From Micromonospora kangleipakensis (GTDB lineage Bacteria > Actinomycetota > Actinomycetes > Mycobacteriales > Micromonosporaceae): a stretch of DNA of 64,000 bases. The notes under the pieces are model-generated. The model worked only from the letters and a program-made list of their open reading frames with translations. It searched no databases and was not told the origin of the DNA. Shown in pieces: positions 51,661 to 59,386 of the stretch. The stretch spans positions 1,240,001 through 1,304,000 of the forward strand of contig NZ_SHLD01000001.1 in the NCBI RefSeq assembly GCF_004217615.1, given 5' to 3'. Each line of letters opens with the position of its first letter. Position 1 is the first letter of the stretch. The position numbers were made by a program, and so were the translations under genes.

Positions 51661-51908
51661 TTCCCTGTGCGAAAGCACGGCTCGGAGGGATGTACCCCCG
51701 GTACTCAGGCGATGCCTCGTCTGATCGGCGGGTACCTACGTCCCGCCTCTGCCTCGCAGGCGTCCATGATTCGCACTCCGAGCCGCGCCGCAACAAGGTA
51801 TGCCGGCGAGGCAGAGCGCGCACGTGCGGGCTCGGAGCCTGCTGCCGTGCGTGGGCGATGAGGACCAGGTCGATGAGTAGACAGCAAGTATCGACGCCGC
51901 CGACATCC
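51661..51908. other. Unassigned sequence upstream of the integrase remnant
   Basis: No gene recognised. It may hold scrambled remains of the integrase N-terminus. Confidence 0.35.
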
Positions 51909-51930
51909 GAGTAGCCAAGCGAGTAGTCAA
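51909..51930 (+). repeat. Variant class A arm-type repeats
   Basis: GAGTAGCCAA at 51909 and GAGTAGTCAA at 51921 (12-bp period). No core copy follows. Confidence 0.45.
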
Positions 51931-52057
51931 CCCCGCCGCACTCGGCCGGACTTCCCTGGACGTCAGCGGAACGGCCGGGCAGCGCGGGGCGAGGCTAACC
52001 AGCTCGGCCGCTCCTGGCAGTGTGGGGCACATCGGGTGAGGCAGCGAGCCGGAACGA

Positions 52058-52357
52058 TCAGCCGGTCTGGTTCATCACCGCCACGGCGACCATCCCCAGT
52101 GCAAGGGCGCCGAAGAGGGCGACCAACACCCAGCGACGCCGTCCGTGCTGCGCCGGGTCGCGGACGAGGGGTGCCGGCCCGGTCCGGCCGGGGTGGCGGG
52201 CGATGGCAATGGCCAGCCGCTCCAAATCCGCGACCTGGCCAGCCGGCGTCAACCCGATCGTCTGGGGCACGTCGGGCAACGGCGGCGGGTCGGAGACGTC
52301 GTGTGTCTCGTACCGAGGTTCGATCCGCGGCGGCAGCTTGCGGAAACGGTTGTCCAT
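52058..52357 (-). CDS. C-terminally anchored small membrane protein
   Basis: 99 residues from ATG 52357 with GAGGG upstream. A charged Pro-rich N-terminus (MDNRFRKLPPRIEPRYETHD, SDPPPLPDVPQTI) and a helical segment (AGQVADLERLAIAIARH) precede one TM helix at the very end (RRWVLVALFGALALGMVAVA). The tail-anchor layout suggests a cytoplasmic domain held at the membrane. No family recognised. Confidence 0.6.
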   Translation of the reverse strand: MDNRFRKLPPRIEPRYETHDVSDPPPLPDVPQTIGLTPAGQVADLERLAIAIARHPGRTGPAPLVRDPAQHGRRRWVLVALFGALALGMVAVAVMNQTG

Positions 52358-52681
52358 GCCCTCAATGTCGCAGACGCCGCCAAGGCGAGCCGCGCATCGA
52401 CCTGGTCGCCGTACAGCGGTGAAGTCCATTGCGAGGAAGCCGAGCGGCCGATAGAGCTGCACGCAGCAGCGGAGTGCGTGAACGCGGTGCCCGTACGGCA
52501 GCGACGGATCCCGCACCTTCCGTGCTTCGCTGTTGAAGCTCACGGCCAGGAGGGTTACTCACGGCCTTGCCGGTAGCCACACCGCCCGCTTCAATATGTT
52601 GTTGCGGGTGTTGCCGCTCAAGTCTGATGTTGTCGCCGGTGCGGCTGTTTGCTGGTGCAAGGGCAGGGTAATTGGGTGGTC
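52358..52681. other. No gene recognised
   Basis: About 320 bp between divergent small genes. It presumably holds their promoters; none was identified. Confidence 0.4.
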
Positions 52682-52867
52682 ATGACAACACCCGAGAGTC
52701 GGCGGCAGGAGGAGCAAGCGCTCGAGAGCGGCGAGGTGTATCAGGACGCAGAAGGACGCCGAACCACCGACCCGGGCACCGCGGCTGCACACGCACACAG
52801 CGAAGCCGACCGCAACGCCGAGCACCTGAAGCGTGGCGAGGTTGGTCCTGGCACCCCGGAGAAGTAG
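52682..52867 (+). CDS. Small hydrophilic protein
   Basis: 61 residues: MTTPESRRQEEQALESGEVY, then DAEGRRTTDPGTAAAHAHSE and ADRNAEHLKRGEVGPGTPEK. Highly charged, probably disordered. Similar short proteins occur widely in actinobacteria without known function. ATG 52682. Confidence 0.5.
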   Translation: MTTPESRRQEEQALESGEVYQDAEGRRTTDPGTAAAHAHSEADRNAEHLKRGEVGPGTPEK

Positions 52868-53110
52868 CTGCCAAGTGAGTTAGCGGCCGCCTTCGGCGCT
52901 GCCTTCTCGCGGCCGTACCCAGCTAGCGATCACCGTCCCCCTGTAGAGCCAGACGTCGCGGTAGGCCGGAGGCCTGTCAAGTTCCCTGACAGCCTTGGGG
53001 CAGTTGTCCAACGCACGGTGCTAGAGGGCAGTGAGCCGGCGCGCGAGGTGATCCACACCGACGACAACTCCTGGATCGTCGGCGACGGCGTTAACGATCC
53101 GAACGCCTGG
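52868..53110 (+). other. Possible fragment of a hypothetical gene, no start codon
   Basis: The frame following the 52867 stop stays open. Near its end it reads DSLGAVVQRTVLEGSEPARE, VIHTDDNSWIVGDGVNDPNA. This looks like natural protein sequence of the type 'VLEG..P...V.H.D..W...DG'. There is no plausible start, so at best a decayed gene. The remaining DNA to 53311 has no recognised feature. Confidence 0.3.
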
Positions 53111-53311
53111 CGCAGTAGTCGTGACATGTATCAGGCACGTCGTCGAGCAGAACTCATCCGTGGCTCAACTCGCCGGCCTCCCGCTCGGTCACGCGGCCTA
53201 TCGGAGGAACCCAGGCCAGCCGTGGGTGATCGAACCTCGCTCCTGGCCGGAGGAATGAGGCTCATGGCACAGACGGACCAGGCCCTGTTAGCGAGATGCC
53301 ACGGTTGCGCC

Positions 53312-53553
53312 GAGCAGCCAAGCGAGCAGCCAAACCGGCGAGCATGAGCGGACGACAGCGAACCCGGGCACGACGGCGGGCGCGAGGACCAAGCGGTAGA
53401 CCAGCACCCCGGAACCGACTCGTAATGCCTAGGTCGGCGGTTCGATTCGGTCAGGCGGCTCGGTACGGAAGCCCAGGTCATCGGCCTGGGCTTCGCCGTT
53501 TCCCGAGGTCGATCATCCCGCCGCTCGTGGTGCCAGTCCGCAAATAGTCCGCA
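53312..53553 (+). other. Composite junction: class A right site, tRNA core copy, class B left site
   Basis: Class A arms at 53312 and 53324, core copy 53418-53461 with three mismatches to tRNA-Thr. Then the hairpin GAAGCCCAGG/CCTGGGCTTC, integrase tail, and class B arms AGTCCGCA at 53535 and 53546. It is almost a duplicate of the junction at 44337-44580. Confidence 0.8.
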
Positions 53554-53860
53554 TCCCGCGCCGCGAACGCCTCGTCCAGCCGATTGGCCACCGCGTCCAG
53601 GTGCCTCGGGGTCGATGACGCTGGACGTGTACGTAGCCGGGCGCCAACGTCAAGGCGGGAAGTTGATATTACGCGGCGGCCCACCGTTCGGCGCCGTGAA
53701 CACCAGCGCGTCCCGACCCTTGCCGGCGACGTGCGCGGCCAGCTCGTCGACGTGGAAGCGAGGGATCGGCACCGACCGACGCTGGTGATTCTTCGGGCCC
53801 CTCGACCAGCTCCCAGCCGGCCTCCGCGAAGGCCACCGCCACGTTGACCCGACGCCGCTG
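53478..53860 (-). pseudogene. Class B tyrosine integrase, scrambled remnant
   Basis: The minus strand keeps KNHQRRSVPIPRFHVDELAA, HVAGKGRDALVFTAPNGGPP (core of a tyrosine recombinase) and, in another frame, the C-terminus RHLDAVANRLDEAFAARDAD, YLRTGTTSGG to the stop at 53478. The HxLR and catalytic Tyr region is missing in place. On the plus strand at ~53612, SMTLDVYV is encoded, the usual tyrosine motif of this family. This suggests a small inversion. The gene is dead. Confidence 0.7.
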
Positions 53861-53861
53861 C

Positions 53862-53968
53862 GGCCTGCTGGCGACCTCCGGCCGGCATCGGCCGGGCCGG
53901 CCGGCCACACTGACGGACGACCATGACCCTGAAGACCTCGGCTCCGCCCCGATCCCCGGCCCTCCTCA
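53862..53968 (+). repeat. ~108-bp noncoding repeat, copy 2
   Basis: Same sequence as 47686-47793, here directly beyond the class B integrase remnant. Confidence 0.8.
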
Positions 53969-54047
53969 CGTACCAACGGGGTGAACGGACAGGTCGAGGC
54001 AGCTCGAGCGGGAGTCGAAGCCCTAATGGAATGGGGGGCTGCGAGCC

Positions 54048-54743
54048 TCAGACCGGGGCTCTGACGAGGAGGGCCGTGTGATGGCTCCACAGCCACTGCA
54101 GGTACTGCTGTAGTTCCTCGGGCGTGGCAACCCATCCTTTGTCCATGTAGGTGAGGATGCGTTTGACTTCCCCGGGTACCAGGTCGTAGGCGGTCGCTCT
54201 GGTTTCCGGGACGGGTGTGTCAGGGGGGACGGCCGCGGGGAGCGGGATGATGGGGAGGCGAATACCCCTCCTGGTGAATGCTTTGAGGACCGTGAGGTAG
54301 ACGCGGGCCAGGTGGTAGGGGGAGACGGTGAGCGCGAGGCTTGTGATGCCGCGAGCTTGGACCTGACGGACGATCCATGCGGCCTGCAGGCCGGTGTTGG
54401 GGGCCGGCTCGGCTTGGAGGTAGACCCCATTGATGCGACGGAGGCCGAGGCTCCGCAGGTAGTCGAGCGTGATCTTGACATAGGTCTCTTCGGCCGGGTT
54501 CCCGTTCGCCACTAGGAGGTAGCGGAGCTCCGGGTTGGCCTCCCAGGTGCGGATCGCATGAGTGAGACGCCAGTCTTCGCCCTGACCGGTGGCTATGACG
54601 AGTGCGTCGACGTGGTCGGCGGCTGACTGGGGCAGGGTCAGGATTACCGTGAGGGCTTTCATCACCTCCAGGAACTGGCCCGCTGTGAAGCCGACGAGAT
54701 CCTCTTCCCTCACGATCCGAGGGGTCGCTCTGTGGGGATTCAT
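54048..54743 (-). CDS. YdcF-like DUF218 protein
   Basis: 231 residues. DALVIATGQGEDWRLTHAIR, LLVANGNPAEETYVKITLDY LRSLG and LALTVSPYHLARVYLTVLKA are DUF218 motifs (nucleotide-binding-like Rossmann fold). No TM or signal segment was found, unlike SanA/ElyC members, so it is the cytoplasmic YdcF type. The ATG overlaps the stop of the upstream small gene by four bases. Function is unknown. Confidence 0.8.
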   Translation of the reverse strand: MNPHRATPRIVREEDLVGFTAGQFLEVMKALTVILTLPQSAADHVDALVIATGQGEDWRLTHAIRTWEANPELRYLLVANGNPAEETYVKITLDYLRSLGLRRINGVYLQAEPAPNTGLQAAWIVRQVQARGITSLALTVSPYHLARVYLTVLKAFTRRGIRLPIIPLPAAVPPDTPVPETRATAYDLVPGEVKRILTYMDKGWVATPEELQQYLQWLWSHHTALLVRAPV

Positions 54744-54892
54744 CGAACCGCCCTGGCCGTGTCGTCGTTGAAGTCGGTGCGCAAAACCAGCATCTTTCCA
54801 GCCCCGGTTTCAGTCCTGAACCCGACCACCTCCGAAACCCGGCCGAGAATTTGGGCCAGGGGCTCATAACTGCGGCCGCCGGTGTTCGGCAT
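54740..54892 (-). CDS. Small protein co-transcribed with the YdcF-like gene
   Basis: 50 residues from ATG 54892 (frame open to 54964): MPNTGGRSYEPLAQILGRVS, EVVGFRTETGAGKMLVLRTD. No family recognised. The ATGA overlap with the downstream gene supports translation. Confidence 0.45.
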   Translation of the reverse strand: MPNTGGRSYEPLAQILGRVSEVVGFRTETGAGKMLVLRTDFNDDTARAVR

Positions 54893-55001
54893 TCGGATGC
54901 TCGTTCCGATCCGTGCCGGGCAGTCGCTATCGGCTGGGGCGCGGGCGGTTTGAGTGATCGGCATGCGGGTAGGCGACGGTCCGGTCCGAGAGGAGATCCA
55001 G

Positions 55002-55409
55002 GTGGGCTACGAGGATTTCATCGATGCAGTGGCCAGGCGGTCGGGGGTGCCGGTCGATCAGGCGACGGCGATCACCCGCGCGACGTTGGAGACATTGGCA
55101 GATCGGATCAGCGGAGGCGAGGCTAGGGATCTTGCCAAGCAGCTTCCTGAGGGGCTTGACGCTCACCTGCGGAAACCTCGGGAACACGCCGAGCCGTTCG
55201 GCGTCGAAGATTTCGCACAGCGGGTAGGCGCGCGCGCCGGTGTCGACGTTGTGCTCGCCAAGGCCGCGATCCCGGCGGTGCTCACCACCCTGCGCGAGGC
55301 GGTCCCGGGTGACGAGTTCGAGGGCATGGCGGCCCAGCTCCCGAGCGAGTTCCGGGGGGTCGTCGGACTGGTGGGTACCGATGCGGGCGGGCGACGGGTC
55401 CGCCGGTAA
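55002..55409 (+). CDS. DUF2267 protein
   Basis: 135 residues from GTG 55002, preceded by GAGAGGAGA. Two similar helical halves: YEDFIDAVARRSGVPVDQAT with ATLETLADRISGGEARDLAK, and EDFAQRVGARAGVDVVLAKA with VPGDEFEGMAAQLPSEFR. These are the paired units of DUF2267, common in actinobacteria and linked to stress, function unknown. Upstream ATGs (54954, 54963) lack family similarity. Confidence 0.85.
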   Translation: MGYEDFIDAVARRSGVPVDQATAITRATLETLADRISGGEARDLAKQLPEGLDAHLRKPREHAEPFGVEDFAQRVGARAGVDVVLAKAAIPAVLTTLREAVPGDEFEGMAAQLPSEFRGVVGLVGTDAGGRRVRR

Positions 55410-55516
55410 GGCCGCGGTATGGCTAGGTGTCGCGGACCGGCTGTCTGAGCTGGCGCAGTACGACCAGGACCACAGGACCTTCGAGGGCGTACGGGTGCCG
55501 TGGTCGGTGGGCCTTG

Positions 55517-56092
55517 TCAGCGGGCGGCGAGGAAGTCGAGCACGCGCTGGGTGAGCAGCTTGGCGGCGTCCGCGTCGTAGGACGGCAGGCTGGAATCGGC
55601 GAACAGGTGCCGATCGCTGGGATAGACGAACAGCTCCGCGTTCTCGGCCGACTCGACGAGCGCCCGGGCGGCGTCGATGTCACCCTCGCCGGCGAAAAAG
55701 GGATCGGCGTCCGCGCCGTGGATCTGTACCGGCACGCCCACCGGCCAGGCGGTCCCGAACTCCGAGACGGGGAGGCAGGACTCGAACAGCAGCGCCCCGC
55801 GCGCGCCGGCCCGGGTCTGCGTGAGCTTCTGCGCCGGCAGCACGCCGAGCGAGAAGCCCGCGTAGACGAGCTCGCTGGGCAGCCCGTCCGCCGCACGCAC
55901 GCCCCGTTCGAGCAGGTTGCCGAAGCCCACCTCCCGGGCGTACGCCAGGCCGTCGTCCAACGTCTCGAAGGTGCGGCCGTCGTACAGGTCCGCCGTGTGC
56001 ACGGTGTGCCCGGCTCGGCGAAGCTCGTCGGCGAAGGCTAGGACGCCCGTCGTCTGGCCCTGCGCGTGATGGAACAACAACACCTCAGCCAT
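55517..56092 (-). CDS. Dienelactone hydrolase family protein
   Basis: 191 residues, alpha/beta-hydrolase. LLFHHAQGQTTGVLAFADEL RRAGHTV opens the fold. The nucleophile elbow YAGFSLGVLPAQ carries Ser where dienelactone hydrolases have Cys. The acid region VQIHGADADPFFAGEGD and catalytic His in YPSDRHLFADSS follow. It is divergent from an ArsR regulator, with the operator over the regulator's start. Substrate unknown. Confidence 0.85.
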   Translation of the reverse strand: MAEVLLFHHAQGQTTGVLAFADELRRAGHTVHTADLYDGRTFETLDDGLAYAREVGFGNLLERGVRAADGLPSELVYAGFSLGVLPAQKLTQTRAGARGALLFESCLPVSEFGTAWPVGVPVQIHGADADPFFAGEGDIDAARALVESAENAELFVYPSDRHLFADSSLPSYDADAAKLLTQRVLDFLAAR

Positions 56093-56145
56093 GCGGTCTC
56101 CCCGGTCTCGGATGGGATCTTGCCGCGAACACTCCAAAAGCTTAG

Positions 56146-56169
56146 ATTGTTCGACAAATGTCGAGCAAT
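56146..56169. promoter_or_regulatory. Candidate ArsR operator over the regulator start codon
   Basis: ATTGTTCGACA-AA-TGTCGAGCAAT, 11-bp arms with one mismatch, overlapping ATG 56158. Binding would block the ArsR start and the divergent promoter. Confidence 0.65.
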
Positions 56170-56751
56170 ACCCAGATCCCGGATTACGACCTGCCCGACA
56201 CCGTCGAGGTGTCCACACCGGCGCAGTTGCGCGCGATCGCCGACCCGCTGCGGACCACGATCCTCGACCTGGTGCTCGAGCGGGCCGCCACCGTGGCCGA
56301 GCTGGCCACGGCCGTCGACCGCCCAAAGAGTACGGTCGCTCACCACGTCAACGTGCTGCTCAAGGCCGGGATGCTCCGCGTCGTCCGCACCCGGCGCGTG
56401 CGCGCCATCGACGAACGGTTCTACGGACGCACAGGCCGCACCATCCACGTCGGCGTGGTCCGGCGCCCGGGCGGCACGACGACGCCCGTGTGCATCAACG
56501 GCCTGTCCGTCGCGGCGGCCGAGTCGGTGCCGGCCCACGAGGCGGACGCGCTCTACACGACGGTGCGGCACGCCCGCATCCCCAGGGAGAGCGCTGCGCA
56601 GTTCTGGCGGCGCGTCGAGGCGCTCATCCAGGAGTTCACCGAGCTGCCGCGCTCCGGCGACACGGTCTACGGCTTCGTCGCCGGCCTCTACCCGACCGAC
56701 CACCCCGTCTTGCCCGACCCGGACCACGCATCCGCCGAGGACTCGGACTGA
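56158..56751 (+). CDS. ArsR-type winged-helix regulator
   Basis: 197 residues. The DNA-binding domain LRAIADPLRTTILDLVLERA, TVAELATAVDRPKSTVAHHV NVLLKAGMLRVV is followed by a long helical C-terminal part (ALYTTVRHARIPRESAAQFW RRVEAL). No metal-binding cysteine motif, so it probably senses something other than a metal. Divergent from the dienelactone hydrolase; the palindrome at its start suggests autoregulation. Confidence 0.85.
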   Translation: MSSNTQIPDYDLPDTVEVSTPAQLRAIADPLRTTILDLVLERAATVAELATAVDRPKSTVAHHVNVLLKAGMLRVVRTRRVRAIDERFYGRTGRTIHVGVVRRPGGTTTPVCINGLSVAAAESVPAHEADALYTTVRHARIPRESAAQFWRRVEALIQEFTELPRSGDTVYGFVAGLYPTDHPVLPDPDHASAEDSD

Positions 56752-56844
56752 GGACCTCCGCCGTCGTCCGGCTCGTCAGCGCGATCCTGGCCGACCTGGT
56801 GCCTTGGTCTACGACTGCCGCGGAGCGCCCGTCGAGCTACCGGC

Positions 56845-57627
56845 TCACTGATCCGGCCGAGTCGGGTGATGGTCTTCCTGGCTTCGCCTGGCGGCAACAC
56901 TGACCAGACCCCGTCCGCACGCGTCCCTGGGTCGCTCCTGACCGTCGCCGCCGCGCCGACGCTTCGCCCTGGCGATCTCGCCGGGGATCGGGAGCCAGTA
57001 GAAGGGGATCAGCGCGGTGATCACGGCCACGCCGAGGACGGGGAGCAGGGCGCCCAGCAGGATTCCGGCGGCGATCCAGAGGGGAGCGAGCCGGAAGCGC
57101 CTGCCGATGGCTCTCGCAGCGGCGGGATCGACGGTGGTGCTGAGCAGCCGGCGGCCACGGCTCGCGTACCCCCAGATCGCGTTGAGCAGAGAGGCTGCCA
57201 GTCCGAGCGCGAACCCGTAGAAGACCACGGCGGTCCGCTGCCCGTGTCCGTCCCGGAACGCGGCGGCCAGAACGGAAGCGGCGAATGGCAGGAACGCGAT
57301 GTTCATCAGCAGCAGGGTGTTGAGCAACAGCACCACCCAGTCGGTGCCGCGAAGGTGATCGAACATGACGTGGTGGTTGGCCCACACCTGCCCGATGAGA
57401 AGGAAGGTGAGGGCGTACGCCAGGTAGGACGGCCACAGCGTGGCGAGGCCGTGGGCCAGGTGCCGGGTGTCCTCCGGCGGGCTGATCTCCAGAACGAGCA
57501 GGGTGATGGAGATGGCGAAGACCGCATCGCTGAAGGCGACGAGCCGCGCGGGATTGCGTTCCGCACCGAACGTCGTGGACCTTGCTACTCCACGAGCAGT
57601 TTCTGCCACCGCCCCAGACTGGGACAC
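56845..57627 (-). CDS. TMEM175-family potassium channel
   Basis: 260 residues, six hydrophobic segments. The first helix RLVAFSDAVFAISITLLVLE carries the FSD motif that defines TMEM175 channels. YALTFLLIGQVWANHHVMFD and LLLLNTLLLMNIAFLPFAAS follow. Bacterial members form tetrameric leak-like K+ channels. The last ~30 residues are charged and cytoplasmic. Possible starts at 57627 or slightly upstream are equivalent for function. Confidence 0.9.
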   Translation of the reverse strand: MSQSGAVAETARGVARSTTFGAERNPARLVAFSDAVFAISITLLVLEISPPEDTRHLAHGLATLWPSYLAYALTFLLIGQVWANHHVMFDHLRGTDWVVLLLNTLLLMNIAFLPFAASVLAAAFRDGHGQRTAVVFYGFALGLAASLLNAIWGYASRGRRLLSTTVDPAAARAIGRRFRLAPLWIAAGILLGALLPVLGVAVITALIPFYWLPIPGEIARAKRRRGGDGQERPRDACGRGLVSVAARRSQEDHHPTRPDQ

Positions 57628-57817
57628 GAACCGTCGCTGGGCGCGGAGCCGAGCGGCGTGTCATCCAACACCGCGAACTTTTGGTCATGGCGCTTGGTCA
57701 GTGGGCGCCGGTTGGCCTACTGCCAACGCTCCGACCTGCCCACCAGCCCTCCAACGAGGATGCGCACCAACACTGCTCGGCACCGATCGGAACGGCCCGA
57801 CAACGCAGGACCGTGGC

Positions 57818-58012
57818 ATGTACGAGATCTGCCCGGTGTGTTTCTGGGAGGACGACGGGCAGGACACCCACGACGCCGACCGGGTCCGGGGCGGGGCCAA
57901 CGGGCAGCTGAGCCTCACGCGGGCGCGCCAGAACTTCGCCGGCTTCGGAGCGTCGGACAGGCGACGTCGCGCGCGGGTACGTCCGCCCCGGGACGAGCAT
58001 CCGCCGGCCTGA
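57818..58012 (+). pseudogene. CPCC-type cysteine-rich protein, N-terminal part missing
   Basis: MYEICPVCFWEDDGQDTHDA then DRVRGGANGQLSLTRARQNF is the central and C-terminal part of the CPCC family. The preceding CPCCG zinc half expected before YEICPVC is absent. The first two of four cysteines are thus lost, though 64 residues remain open. Either a truncated gene or a short variant starting at ATG 57818. Confidence 0.55.
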
Positions 58013-58178
58013 CCGGAGGGCCTCCGGGTCCGCGGTGGCCGAGCCTGTGTAGGGTGACGCCCGTCAGCGATGAGGGGAGGTGAGCCCGGTGAAGACCCAC
58101 AGTCACGTCTGGGCGCTCCACCCGGCCATCCCTTTCAGCTGACCTCGAGTCGGGGAGCGTCCTCCAACCGGAGGAACA

Positions 58179-59330
58179 ATGACCTTCACCCCGTTCCGCA
58201 TCGACGTATCCGACGAGGTACTCGATGATCTGCGGGCCCGTGTGGCCCGTACCCGCTTCACCGACCGCAGTGGCGACCGGCCCTGGCAGGGTGGCGCGGA
58301 TCCTGACTACCTGCGGGACCTGGTGTCCTACTGGGCCGACGGGTTCGACTGGCGGGCTCGCGAGGCCGAGCTCAACGCACTGCCGCACTACCGGGCTAAG
58401 ATCGGCGGCCGGCGCCTGCATTTCGTTCGGGTCGCCGGGAAGCGTCCGGCGGGCGCGCCCGCGCCGCTGCCGCTGATCCTGAGCCACGGCTGGCCCAGCA
58501 GTTTCGTGGAGATGCTGCCGCTGGTCGACCGCCTGACCGACCCCGCCCGTTACGGGGGTGACCCGGCGGAGGCGTTCGACGTGGTGGTGCCCTCGCTGCC
58601 CGGGTTCCTCTGGTCGGAGCTGCCGGAGGGTCCGCTCACCCGGGCCGCGATGGCGCGGACCCTGCACCTGCTGATGACGGACATCCTCGGCCATCACCGG
58701 TACGGCGCTTTCGGCGGTGACGTCGGCGGCGTGGTCACCGGTTGGCTGGGCGCGCTGTACCCCGAGCAGGTGGCCGGCATCCACATGATCCACCCACCCT
58801 TCCCGGCCAGCTTCGACGCGCATCCGCTCTCCCCGGCCGAGCAGGCGTATCTCGACGCGGAGGTGGCCTACGACCGGACCGACGGGGGTTACAGCGCCAT
58901 CATGGGCACCCGACCGGACACCATCGCCGCGGCGCTGATCGACTCCCCGGTGGGGCTGGCCGCCTGGCTCGTCGACAAGTACCGGGACTGGAGCGACAAC
59001 CACGGCGAGCTGGAGAGCCGGTTCGACCGGGACACCCTGCTGACGATCATCACCCTGTACTGGGCGAGCGGCTCGATCGGCTCGTCGTTCCGGCAGTACT
59101 TCGACTTCGACCACAACAGCCCACGACCCGACATCACGGTGCCCGCCGCGTTCACGGTGAGCACCGAGCCCTCGCAGGCCAACTTTCCCCGGCAGATCGC
59201 CGAACGCGCCTGCACCGACATCCGGCACTGGAGCGAGCCGGGCCGGGGCGGCCACTTCATGCCGCTGGAGGAGCCGGACCTGCTCGCCGGTGAACTGACG
59301 CGGTTCTTCACCTCGCTCCACCGGCCCTGA
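58179..59330 (+). CDS. Epoxide hydrolase (EHN-type)
   Basis: 383 residues. The N-terminal EHN domain has FRIDVSDEVLDDLRARVART RF and YLRDLVSYWADGFDWRAREA. The oxyanion motif is LSHGWPSSFVEMLPLV. The nucleophile Asp is in AFGGDVGGVVTGWLG (~residue 180; GGDWGG is usual). The catalytic His is in RGGHFMPLEEPDLL (~358). It hydrolyses epoxides to diols in the cytoplasm. GGAGGAAC lies before ATG 58179. A perfect terminator follows. Confidence 0.9.
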   Translation: MTFTPFRIDVSDEVLDDLRARVARTRFTDRSGDRPWQGGADPDYLRDLVSYWADGFDWRAREAELNALPHYRAKIGGRRLHFVRVAGKRPAGAPAPLPLILSHGWPSSFVEMLPLVDRLTDPARYGGDPAEAFDVVVPSLPGFLWSELPEGPLTRAAMARTLHLLMTDILGHHRYGAFGGDVGGVVTGWLGALYPEQVAGIHMIHPPFPASFDAHPLSPAEQAYLDAEVAYDRTDGGYSAIMGTRPDTIAAALIDSPVGLAAWLVDKYRDWSDNHGELESRFDRDTLLTIITLYWASGSIGSSFRQYFDFDHNSPRPDITVPAAFTVSTEPSQANFPRQIAERACTDIRHWSEPGRGGHFMPLEEPDLLAGELTRFFTSLHRP

Positions 59331-59333
59331 TCA

Positions 59334-59368
59334 GTGGCGGAGCCGGGTCACCGATCCGGCTCCGCCAC
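59334..59368. terminator. Bidirectional terminator
   Basis: Perfect 13-bp arms GTGGCGGAGCCGG / CCGGCTCCGCCAC with a 9-base loop, between convergent epoxide hydrolase and SDR genes. Confidence 0.8.
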
Positions 59369-59386
59369 GCTGACCCTGCCCGGTGC

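Larger units (their letters stand above)
43545..53968. mobile_element. Tandem array of integrative-element remnants in tRNA-Thr
   Basis: tRNA-Thr 3' copies at 43545, 44443, 48593 (degenerate), 51095 and 53418 divide about 10 kb into units. Class A arm repeats (GAGCAGCCAA pairs, 12-bp period) bound 43.55-44.49 and 51.10-53.46 kb. Class B arm repeats (AGTCCGCA pairs, 11-bp period) bound 44.44-48.61 kb, and class-B-like pairs lie at 50.0/50.99 kb and 53.54 kb. Integrase 3' remnants lie by the left sites. A Pra-like gene suggests actinomycete integrative and conjugative elements (AICEs). No replication or transfer genes remain in the window, so these are decayed or reduced elements. Confidence 0.8.

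Noticed and set aside
44443..53461. Additional tRNA-Thr genes at 44443, 51095 and 53418
   Set aside because: Only the 3' 41-44 bases are present; the 5' half is unrelated, so they are att copies, not tRNAs.
53131..53481. Minus-strand frame of 116 residues
   Set aside because: Runs through the att core and arm repeats; repeated at the 44.4-kb junction only because the DNA is duplicated.
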